A stretch of DNA of 30,000 nucleotides, from the NCBI GenBank assembly GCA_036169595.1, contig CM069767.1, positions 3,377,501-3,407,500 on the forward strand. Reading direction: 5' to 3'. Within the stretch, counting starts at the first letter, position 1. The number at the start of each line of letters is the position of its first letter. Under the pieces are notes generated by a model, which was not told the origin of the DNA, searched no databases, and saw nothing but the letters and a program-made list of their open reading frames with translations. Made by a program: the position numbers and the translations under genes. The stretch comes from Dictyostelium firmibasis. Taxonomy: Eukaryota; Evosea; Eumycetozoa; Dictyosteliales; Dictyosteliaceae. Positions 18,540 to 30,000 of this stretch are shown piece by piece.

Positions 18540-19400
18540 TTAAATTGGATTAATTGGTTTTCTTGAAAAATAAACTTCAGTTAAATAGATCATTGTAAAA
18601 TCTTTATTATCTTTTGATTCTTCTTTTGAATTTAAACTTTCTTTAATGAGAGAAATAAGTTTATCTTTTTTTTCTTGAGGGAATAAAGCAATGAAAGAAA
18701 TTGAAAGAGTTGTGGCAATAATATTTTCAGTATTTGTGATTTGTTCATTTTTGAATTTTCTTGATTGTAAATTTGGGTCAATTAAATTTTTAGAGAGAAT
18801 TTCATCATTTTTAATATCTTGGAAAACTTTTCTCCATTTACCAGTTCTAAATTTTGGAGAATTATCATCATTATATTGTTTATTATCTTTAAATAATTCA
18901 AGTGTACTTTTAAAGATTGGATTATCATCTTCAGATAAATTATTCCAAATTAAGTAAAATACACCACCTGGTTTAAGTACTCTTGTAATCTCTTTAACAG
19001 CATCAACATTATCATACCAATGAAAACTTTGAGCGGCACAAATACAATCAAATGTATCATCTTCAAATGGTAATGAAGTTGCTAAACCATTTACAACTTT
19101 AATATTTTTATTTTCATCTTGAATAAATTCTTTTAAAACATTGGAGCAATCATCACGAAATTCTGGACTAGGTTCAACACAAACTATATTCTTAAAATTA
19201 TTTTCACATAACATTTTTGAGAATTTTCCAGTACCACATGCTAAATCCATTATTACAGAATCATCAGTTAATCCTAACTCTTCTTTTAACATTTTAATTG
19301 ATTCAATTGGATATGATGGACGACCTTTAACATAATTTGATGATACTTCTTTATTATGATATGCTTTTGCATTTGAATGTAAATTTAAAATTTCTGTCAT
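18540..19400 (-). CDS. Class I SAM-dependent methyltransferase, copy 2
   Basis: 286 aa, tandem paralogue of the gene to its left, same strand. Same order of motifs: YVKGRPSYP near 23-31, canonical motif I IMDLACGTGKFS near 50-61, VCVEPSPEF, DCICAAQSFHWYDN and TRVLKPGGVFYLIWNN, then WRKVF...LSISFIALFPQ...TEVYFSRKP. The intact GxG loop and acidic strand-2 residue indicate a functional SAM-binding fold. Localisation is probably cytosolic: no leader or membrane segment is visible. The matched ends and the shared C-terminal third show a local duplication. The substrate cannot be told from sequence. Confidence 0.92.
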   Translation of the reverse strand: MTEILNLHSNAKAYHNKEVSSNYVKGRPSYPIESIKMLKEELGLTDDSVIMDLACGTGKFSKMLCENNFKNIVCVEPSPEFRDDCSNVLKEFIQDENKNIKVVNGLATSLPFEDDTFDCICAAQSFHWYDNVDAVKEITRVLKPGGVFYLIWNNLSEDDNPIFKSTLELFKDNKQYNDDNSPKFRTGKWRKVFQDIKNDEILSKNLIDPNLQSRKFKNEQITNTENIIATTLSISFIALFPQEKKDKLISLIKESLNSKEESKDNKDFTMIYLTEVYFSRKPINPI

Positions 19401-19821
19401 TATTATTATTATTTAAATAAAAAACAATTATTTCTTTTTCTTTTTTTTCTTTTTTTTTTTTGGATTTAATGAAAAATTATTTTTTTTCTTTTTTTTATAC
19501 AAAAAAAAAATATCCAATTTATTTTTTTTTTTTTAATTTTATTTTTTTTATTTTTTTTTATTTTTTTTTTAATGAAAATTCATCAGAAAGCGTTGTTGTA
19601 ACCTTCTAACACGATAAAAAAGGTAATATGCTGAAATATTAAATATCAAAACCAAAATTTCTAAAATTTTAAAAATTAAAACGATAATTTAAGATTCCAG
19701 TCATTCCCTTATTGAAATTATTAATTTTAAAAAAGTGAGTGACCTTACAACCATAACTTATCAAAAAACAATAATAATTAAATTGGGTTGTGAGTTGATT
19801 ATTATTTTGATTTTTTTCCTA
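19401..19821. other. Spacer, mixed composition, no gene
   Basis: Upstream DNA of methyltransferase copy 2 (T tracts to about 19570) followed by a less AT-extreme block, 19570-19800, that is probably the 3' region of the myotubularin gene. I found no open frame of note on either strand. Confidence 0.6.
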
Positions 19822-23738
<3,917 letters not shown>

Positions 23739-24786
23739 TTTTTTTTTTATTTTATTTATTAATTTGTTTTTTTAAAATTTTGTTATTGTTATTTAAATGA
23801 AATTTTTTTATTTTTTTTTTTTGTTTTTAATATTCAATATTTTGAAATTTTATAAAAATATAAATATTACTGTTTTCGATATTATTATTATTATAAATAT
23901 TGTTATTTATTATTAAAAAAAATTATTAAAAATTTATTATTTTTTATTGTGTTTGAAAAAAAAAAAAAAATATTATTATATTAAAAGATAAAATGAGTGA
24001 AAAAACAAATAAATATATAAATATATAAATAAATAAATAAATAAATAAATTAAATTATATTTTTTAACAAAATTAAAATTATTACAAAAAAAAAAAAATT
24101 AAATATTTATTAATTGTGATGGTTGAAATTATATTTTTAATTTAAAATATGGTTGTAAATTATTTTAAAAAATAAGTGATGGGTAATTTCCTATTTTATA
24201 TGGTGAAGTAGAGGTATATTTGAATTTAGTAACTGATAAAAAAAAAAAAAAAAAAATAACAAATTAAAAAAAAAAAAAAAAAAAAAACAAAAAATAAATA
24301 TTATAAAAAAAAAAAAAGATATCAAAATGGTGAAAATTTATAGAGTGTTATAATGTGTGTTTTATATGTGTGTCTTTGGGTGTATATGTCTGATGTAGTA
24401 GGATAGTGTTAACAATATATTTTATTCAGTTTTTTTTTTTTTTTTTTTTTTTTTTACAGAAGCCCTGAAATGGTGTATTTTTGTGAGGGGTGGTGGTATT
24501 TTTATAATGAAAAAGTGTGTTGTAGGTAGTAACATAAAAAAAAAAAAATTTGTTGGTAAAAAAAAAATGATTTTTTTTTTTTTTCTTTTTCTTTTTTTTT
24601 TAATTAAAAGGAATTATTTGAAGTGTTTGAGGTGTGATCTTTCATTAAAAAAATTTAATTAATTCCACCCCAACTCTCAATTTTTTATATTTATTTATTT
24701 TTTTTTTAATTTTTTTTTTCTTTTCACACACTAATCTGTGTTTTTATTTGAAAACTATTTATAGGAATACAAGTTGTAAAATATTT

Positions 24787-24831
<45 letters not shown>

Positions 24832-25427
24832 ACAATAATAGTTCTCGATGAAATTAATTATTGTAAAGAAAACAAACAACAAGAAATAAACAAACAATTA
24901 TTGATTCAATTATAATAAAACAATAAACTTTTTCCTTTTTTAGTCTTTATTCAAAGTTATTTTAAAATGAATATAAATATTTATTAAAAAAATTATTATT
25001 ACAAGATATATTAATTATTTAATTTTTTTAAATAATAAATACTTACATTAATAAATCATAATAAGTAGAATAAATAAAATATTAACATCTAAAAATAGAA
25101 AAATATTTTAATTTTAAAAAAAAAAAATAAAATAAGCACACTATTATTATTTTTTTTGTTTTTTTTTTTTTTTGTTTTTAAAGCTATAGAAAATTATTGT
25201 GAAACATTTATAATAAAATTAAAAATTTAGTAAATGAGTCAAAATAGAAAAATATTTTTATAAGGACACTATTTTTTTTTTTTTTTTTTTTGTCTTTATA
25301 AGTTTTTTTTAATTTTTTTTATTTTTATTTTTTTTAATTTTATTATATCATATTAAAATTATTTTATTACATTAAAAATTATTATTATTTGAATAAAAAA
25401 AAAAATAAAAAAAAATTTAGTCTAGAT
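23739..25427. other. Long intergenic region, myotubularin promoter and 3' DNA of DUF971 gene
   Basis: 1.7 kb with no supportable gene. 23739-24300 is A/T tracts and an AAAT repeat (24020-24050). 24350-24530 is unusual: GT-rich words on the plus strand (TGTGTG, GGGTGT, GAGGGGTGGTGG) within otherwise pure A/T DNA. 24789-24827 holds a T run of about 39. 24840-25400 is AT-rich without features. The myotubularin gene points away from this block, so the GT-rich part may be regulatory for it. Confidence 0.6.
24352..24503 (-). promoter_or_regulatory. CA/C-rich block upstream of the myotubularin gene
   Basis: On the minus strand this region carries ACACCCAAAGACACAC, AAACACACATT and CCACCACCCCTCAC, about 610-765 bp before the myotubularin start codon. 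CA-rich and G-box elements control developmental genes in Dictyostelium, so a regulatory role is plausible but not shown. Confidence 0.25.
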
Positions 25428-26060
25428 TCATTTTTGGGGTTGTTGTTGCTGTTGTTGTTTTAATTGTTTATTATGAATTTTAGGATCTCTTGATTTGCCA
25501 TATTGTTTTAAATCCTTTAAATATTGCTTCATTCTAGAGTATTTTGTTTGACCTAATTGGAAAAGGTATTGCCAACTATAGATACCTGTATCATGTAAAT
25601 CATCAAACACTAATCTAATTGCATAATTACCAACTCTTTCAATTCTAATGATACCAACATCTCTTCTACCAGTAATCATTGATAATCCTTTTTTACTTTT
25701 TTCAACTGATGGTGTCTCAATACGTAATAGTTCAGATGAAAATGAATATTTTATTATATCATCATTTTTTTCATTATCATTTTTATTTTCAAATGTAATT
25801 TCTAATCTCTAAATATATATATATTTTTAATATTATTATTATTATTTATTATTTAAAATTATTATTATTTTAAAACATACCTTTCCTTTTTCAGATAATT
25901 TTATCTCTGTTGGAAATACATTTTTATTTGTATTGTTTTGATTGTATGTATTTGTAGTATAAACCCTACCAAAATAAGATACTATGCTATTATTAAAATA
26001 AAGTTTATTTTTATTATAACTATTATTTAAAAAACCTCTTTTAATAGAGTTAATTATCAT
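25428..26060 (-). CDS. DUF971/GBBH-like N-terminal domain protein, probably mitochondrial, two exons
   Basis: Exon 1 is 26060-25881 (60 codons), the intron 25880-25809 (72 bp, GTATGT...TTTAG, phase 0) and exon 2 25808-25428; total 186 aa. The N-terminus (MIINSIKRGFLNNSYNKNKLYFNNSIVSYFGRVY) is rich in Asn, Ser and basic residues with no acids, fitting a mitochondrial presequence. Residues about 50-155 match the domain found at the N-terminus of gamma-butyrobetaine hydroxylase and as a stand-alone protein (DUF971). Visible parts are FPTEIKLSEKGKRLEITF, YSFSSELLRIETPSVEKSKKG, GRRDVGIIRIERVGNYAIRLVFDD and the signature HDTGIYSWQYLFQLG. The usual DGH triplet is DLH here. No hydroxylase domain follows, so this is not a carnitine-synthesis enzyme. 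Stand-alone relatives are linked to metal or Fe-S handling. The C-terminus is a short Gln/Lys tail. Confidence 0.9.
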
Positions 26061-26185
26061 TTGGTAAGATCAAAAAAATTCTAAAAAAACATCAAAACGT
26101 TTTGTCATCAAAAAAAAAAAAAAATAAGAAAAAAAAAAAAAATTTTTTAAAAAAAAAAAAAAAAAAAAAAGGTTCAGTTTATTCT

Positions 26186-26252
26186 AAAAAATAAAATAAA
26201 ATAAAATAAAATAAAATAAAATAAAATAAAATAAAATAAAATAAAATAAAAT
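26186..26252. repeat. AAAAT pentanucleotide repeat
   Basis: About thirteen perfect AAAAT units lie between the DUF971 gene and the 3' end of the Cys-rich secreted gene. Confidence 0.9.
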
Positions 26253-26267
26253 TTTTTTTAAAATTTA

Positions 26268-26930
26268 TTAAGAACAGTAAATATTATATGGTTGACTATT
26301 ATAACCATCATTGAAACATGTTTGAACATTTTTTAAATATACACATTCAGAGGGTGTGTGAACATTTCCTAATCCATTACAAACTGTTACATATGGTGTA
26401 CCTCTTGAACAAGTATAAGTTGAAGTTTGATTTAAAAAATAATCTGGGATTATTGTTCCTTGAGCCATAAACCAATAGCTAAAAACTTGATCACAAGTAT
26501 CTCCCTCATCTTTGAATGCATAAGAACCACTTGGAATTTGAGGTTCATTTGTTATGGATACATAATAATTTGTTTTTGACCATTCATAGTATGCACATTG
26601 ACCAACTTTAAAAATTTGACCAGCTGCTTGATTAGTACAATAATCATCAGTTGATGAGGTTAAATTTACATATTCATTACTATCATCAACTATATGGGCA
26701 GTTAAAGTTGAACCAAAAGTTTGTGTTATATTTCCAACACAATAAGTTCCTCCAATAGTTCCAAAACCTATACCTGGTATTTGATTTTTACAGTTTTCAT
26801 CATATGGAAGGAAGTTAATATATGTCAAACCTGAGTCTTTTGTTTTAATTGAAATTGATTCATCTTTTGAAATTTTGGCGGCATTTGAAAATGCAATTAT
26901 TAAAATAATTAATGGTAATATTAATTTCAT
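26268..26930 (-). CDS. Cys-rich secreted protein, unknown function
   Basis: 220 aa, intronless. Residues 1-17 form a strong signal peptide (MKLILPLIILIIAFSNA) with cleavage likely before AKISK. The mature part has ten cysteines (for example TYCVG, DDYCTN, GQCAYY, DTCDQ, YTCSR, TVCNG, SECVYL, QTCFN and the terminal YCS), which fits five disulfides. Three N-glycosylation sequons are visible (NIT, NLT, NQT). There is no transmembrane segment or GPI signal, so it should be secreted or vacuolar. I do not recognise a named domain; the spacing and length resemble small families of secreted proteins particular to Dictyostelium. It is tandem with the DUF971 gene (same strand, 207 bp apart). A 10-bp inverted repeat lies 78-147 bp upstream of its start codon. 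Confidence 0.85.
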   Translation of the reverse strand: MKLILPLIILIIAFSNAAKISKDESISIKTKDSGLTYINFLPYDENCKNQIPGIGFGTIGGTYCVGNITQTFGSTLTAHIVDDSNEYVNLTSSTDDYCTNQAAGQIFKVGQCAYYEWSKTNYYVSITNEPQIPSGSYAFKDEGDTCDQVFSYWFMAQGTIIPDYFLNQTSTYTCSRGTPYVTVCNGLGNVHTPSECVYLKNVQTCFNDGYNSQPYNIYCS

Positions 26931-27007
26931 TTTTATGTTAAATATATATTTAGAAATTTATAAAATGAAATGATAAAAATTTTTTTTTTTTCTTTTATAG
27001 CAAAAAA

Positions 27008-27077
27008 TTATGATGACGTAAATTAGAAAATTCTTTTCAAAAATCAAAAAATATCTTTTAAAATTGTGTCATCATAA
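27008..27077. repeat. 10-bp perfect inverted repeat
   Basis: TTATGATGAC (27008-27017) and GTCATCATAA (27068-27077) are exact complements separated by 50 nt. G-T and A-T pairs can extend the stem inward by about four. It lies in the upstream region of the Cys-rich secreted gene. The first arm contains TGACG, part of a CRE-like TGACGTAA word. Confidence 0.7.
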
Positions 27078-27475
27078 AAAAAAAAAAAAAGATATTTTTA
27101 ATTTTTTATTACAAAAACTTTAAAATTTATGATTTTTAGAAAATTACTTTTAATTTTTTTTATAAAATAATCTTATATAATCTAAATATTTTAAAACTTA
27201 TTTTTTTTGAAAATTTTTACTATCCTGGGGATGATTTTTTTATAAAAAAAAATAAAAAAAAAAAAAAAGAAAAAAAAAAAAAGATGATGAAATGTCATAA
27301 TTTTTTTTTTATTTTTTTATGTATAAAATATACATGTTTAATCTGTTTTTCAAATAAAAATAAAAAAATATTATAACTTTTATTGTTTATTTTTGAATGG
27401 GTGTTAATTTTATAGCAATCATGATTTTAAAATTGATTCTTTTTATAAAAAATATATTGCAACTGTTGATCACAA

Positions 27476-27652
27476 CTATAGGTAATACAACAGAGATATG
27501 AAACAATCATTTCTTTTTATTTCATCATCATTACATGATTGATTGGAGTCTGGATTTATTAGTACTAAAAAGTCTGGGTCAATTAAACATTCATCACAAT
27601 GTGATAGATTTAAACCAAGTTTCATTGAAAAAAAATGACATTTTTTTCTCAT
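27476..27652 (-). CDS. Candidate small ORF, 58 aa, Cys-containing, unknown
   Basis: ATG at 27652 to TAG at 27476, with an in-frame stop shortly upstream of the ATG. The peptide starts MRKKCHFFSMKLGLNLSHCD and contains ECLIDPDFLVLINPDSNQ, then NDCFISLLYYL. Five cysteines, acidic middle. Composition is much richer than the neighbouring A/T tracts. The plus strand is also partly open with host-like codons, so strand and status are uncertain; it may be a gene remnant or an exon. It runs away from the actin pseudogene and its start overlaps the TATA-like string ATATAAATAAAAG. Confidence 0.3.
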   Translation of the reverse strand: MRKKCHFFSMKLGLNLSHCDECLIDPDFLVLINPDSNQSCNDDEIKRNDCFISLLYYL

Positions 27653-27663
27653 ATAAATAAAAG
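27651..27663 (+). promoter_or_regulatory. TATA-like element upstream of the actin pseudogene
   Basis: ATATAAATAAAAG lies about 190-200 bp before the pseudogene start, followed by oligo-T stretches (27712, 27757, 27807). This TATA plus T-tract order is usual for Dictyostelium genes, including actins. Whether it still drives transcription is unknown. Confidence 0.35.
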
Positions 27664-27849
27664 TTCAAATGCACCCAAGTCTTGGCAAAAAAAACTTAAA
27701 AAAAATGAATTTTTTTTGAAATATTAAGTATTCTCAAAAAACAACTCATTGTGAATTTTTTTTATTTTTCTATTTATTTTCGAGATTTGAATATAAATTC
27801 TGTAATTTTTTTTTTAATATTAAAAAAATCAATTAACTATAAATGAAAA

Positions 27850-28915
27850 ATGGTAGATAAATTTATTAAAGCTTTAGTTATCGATAACGGTTCTGATAAG
27901 TGTAAAGTGGGTTTTGCTGGTGATGATTATCCAAGTGCTGTTTTCCCATCAATTGTTGGTCGTGTTCGAAGAAACCTTCATTATATGGGCGGTCCAGACT
28001 CATATGTAGGTAATGAAGCCCAATCGAAGAGAGGTATCTTAACCCTCAAATACCCCAATTGAACACGGTATTGTTACCGATTGGTATGATATGAAAAAAA
28101 TCTGGCATCATACTTTCTACAATGAACTCTTTGTTGCTCCAGAAGAACACCCAGTTCTCTTAACTGAAACCCCTTTAAATCCAAAGGCTAACAGAGAATT
28201 AATGACCGATATTATGTTTGAAACTTTCAAAACCCCAGCTATTTACATTGCCATTCAAGCCGTCCTATCATTATATGCATCTGGTCGTACCACCGGTATC
28301 TTTATGGATTCTGGTGCCAATCTATGAAACCCACACGCCATCTTACGTTTTGATTTAGCTGTTCGTGATATTACTGATTACATGATGAACATCTTAAATG
28401 AACGTGGTTACTCATTCACCACCACTACAGAAAGAGAAATCGTCAGAGATATTAAAGAAAAATTAGCCTACGTTGCCCTCGACTTTGAAGCTGAGATGCA
28501 AACTGCTGCCTCATCATCTGCCCTCGAAAAATCATACGAATTACCAGACGGTCAAGTTATTACCATCGGTAACGAACGTTTCGTAGGTATGAAATCATCT
28601 GGTATCCACGAAATCATCTACTATTCCATCATGAAATGTGATGTTGATATCCGTAAAGATTTATACGGTAATGTCGTCTTATCTGGTGGTACATCAATGT
28701 TACCAGGTTTCGCTGATCGTATGAACAAAGAATTGAGTGCTTTAGCACCACCAACCATGAAAATTAATATAATTTCCCCACCAGATCGTAAATACTCTGC
28801 CTGGATTGGTGGATCTGTCTTAGCTCGATACTTCTTAACTTTCCAAGAAAATTGGATCCATAAAGAAGAATACTACAAATCTGGTTCATTGATTGTCCAC
28901 AGAAAATATTTCTAA
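27850..28915 (+). pseudogene. Actin pseudogene
   Basis: Almost full-length actin copy of 1066 bp (normal coding length about 1130 bp). Start [15 protein letters not shown], end IVHRKYF. It cannot encode actin. One extra C in the run after TTAACCCTCAAATA (about 28056) shifts frame after LTLKYP. A deletion removes the second phosphate-binding loop (DGVSHT of MDSGDGVSH), and a second small deletion after VPIYE leaves an in-frame TGA at 28325. An in-frame gap of about eleven codons follows GNERF (RCPEALFQPSF in normal actin, from memory). There are many substitutions besides, including Gly to Asp in the first phosphate loop (DNGSDKCK). The remainder ([41 protein letters not shown]) is near identical to Dictyostelium actin and keeps its GC-richer codon use. 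Dictyostelium has many actin genes and a few pseudogenes; I cannot tell which one this is. Confidence 0.95.
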
Positions 28916-29834
28916 GCGATTAAAAAATCTAGATTTTTTGAAAGCACTTCTCACAATTATTTATCTAAAATATAGAATAAAAAAAAAAATTATAAAATTT
29001 TCTTTTTTTGTTGATGATCTTTATTAGACTAAAAAAAAAGAACATTGTAAAAAAAAAATTTTGTTTTTATTTTTCTTATAATCTTATTCTTTATATAAAA
29101 ATTCATTTTCAACTTTACTACTAATGCATCTTCCTTTTTACATCTATATAATGACATTCTATCTAATATATAAATTATGTTTTAATATGAACTTTAAATT
29201 TAAAAAAAGAAAATTTAATTCTTGTAGGCGAACTTGAAAACTAAATAAAAATAAATAAAAAAAATACAAAAAAAAAATTAAAAAGTATTTATATTCTTTT
29301 TTAATTGAAAAAATAAAAAAAAATTAAAATTTCCATCTATTTTTACGAAATTCCTTTTTGACTATATTAAAATAAAATATTTCTAATAAAATTTGATAGA
29401 CACTTATTTTTTTTTTAAATGAAAAGAAACACAATATTTTTTTTATTTTGAAATTAAAAGAAAATCATAAAACAACACATTTTTTAAAATTATAAATTAT
29501 TCCTTTGAATATTCTCACACACCACCTTTCTAAAGGAAAAATAAAATTTCAAAGTTTATTTTTAAAAAACTAATTTTAAATTTTTTTAATTTTTTCAAAA
29601 TAAAACAACTAGTTGTTTATAATAATAAAAATATATAAAAAAACAAAGAATTAATCTTGTGTGTGAATAAAAAAATAATTTCGTTAAAAAAATATAATAA
29701 AAAAGAAATCAATGATTTATAACCATTTGATTTTATCTTTTTTTTTTCAATCATTTTTTTAGCTTTATATAATATAATATAATCATTTTATAATAATTTT
29801 AATCTAAAAAATCTTTTAAAATGGTTAAATTTTT

Positions 29835-29869
<35 letters not shown>

Positions 29870-30000
29870 ATTTAATCTCATAGTTTTGTCTAAATTAATT
29901 TTATAAGATACCTTATTATAATATTACATATATTTATATTTAAACTTTATAATAAAGTATCTTTTAAAATATAAATTTTTTTTTTTAGTTAGATATAATT
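28916..30000. other. Right-end intergenic region
   Basis: 1.08 kb without a supportable gene. Ordinary A/T tracts with AATAAA-type strings after the pseudogene. A mixed block at 29110-29240 has no open frame of note. A T run of about 40 lies at 29830-29868 and a strong inverted repeat at 29905-29963. Confidence 0.7.
29905..29963. repeat. 17-bp inverted repeat with one mismatch
   Basis: AAGATACCTTATTATAA (29905-29921) and the reverse complement of TTATAATAAAGTATCTT (29947-29963) agree at 16 of 17 positions, with a 25-nt loop. It is one of the longest non-homopolymer stems in the window. Confidence 0.7.

Larger units (their letters stand above)
26931..27849. other. Intergenic region between two divergent gene units
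   Basis: Promoter DNA for the Cys-rich gene (minus) on the left and for the actin pseudogene (plus) on the right. Contains an inverted repeat at 27008-27077, A/T tracts at 27240-27370, a coding-like island at 27476-27652 and an actin-type TATA string near 27651. Nothing else stands out. Confidence 0.6.

Noticed and set aside
28040-28340. Introns explaining the breaks in the actin copy
   Set aside because: No GT...AG pairs with AT-rich interior at those places; the breaks are small insertions and deletions in otherwise coding sequence.

Overview
The window looks like nuclear DNA of a Dictyostelium-type social amoeba, most likely D. discoideum. Intergenic DNA is almost pure A/T with long homopolymer tracts. 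Coding DNA is AT-rich and carries runs of Asn, Gln, Glu-Asn, Thr and His. Introns are short (76-141 bp), AT-only and mostly GTATGT/GTAAAG...TAG. The gene families (FNIP repeats, CBM49, a Cys-rich secreted protein, a divergent actin copy) are typical of this group. Species assignment is inference from these traits.

Layout. 53-466 (-) is a two-exon gene for a 90-residue acidic protein that I read as COP9 signalosome subunit 9 (CSNAP). It diverges from 713-2212 (+), a PRCC-family nuclear protein. After about 2 kb of AT desert with two small GC-richer islands comes a two-exon (+) gene for a 983-aa RNA-binding protein with a CCCH finger and eight PUF repeats (4248-7275). Another 2.2 kb of mostly AT DNA holds only coding-like scraps. 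A secreted CBM49 protein follows (9534-9974, +). Then comes a long block of minus-strand genes: a degenerate J-domain plus mitochondrial-carrier-like protein (10112-11341), a peroxisomal acyl-CoA oxidase with a missed first exon and a C-terminal SKL (11988-14148), an FNIP-repeat protein (14469-15833), a small secreted IPT/TIG-like protein (16199-16660), two tandem class I methyltransferases (17310-18206 and 18540-19400), a three-exon myotubularin-type phosphoinositide phosphatase with an N-terminal GRAM domain (19822-23738), a two-exon DUF971/GBBH-like protein with a probable mitochondrial leader (25428-26060) and a Cys-rich secreted protein (26268-26930). The last gene-like object is an actin pseudogene (27850-28915, +).

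The genes do not form one pathway. Recurring themes are nuclear/RNA regulation at the left end, fatty-acid and mitochondrial functions in the middle, and small secreted proteins scattered through. I saw no tRNA, rRNA, CRISPR array, LTR element or DNA transposon. Several gene models here need splicing that a plain ORF scan misses (CSN9, PUF, acyl-CoA oxidase, myotubularin, DUF971); all the junctions keep frame. The less explained material is a set of intergenic hairpins and coding-like islands, listed as findings. I did not find a clear new multi-gene system.
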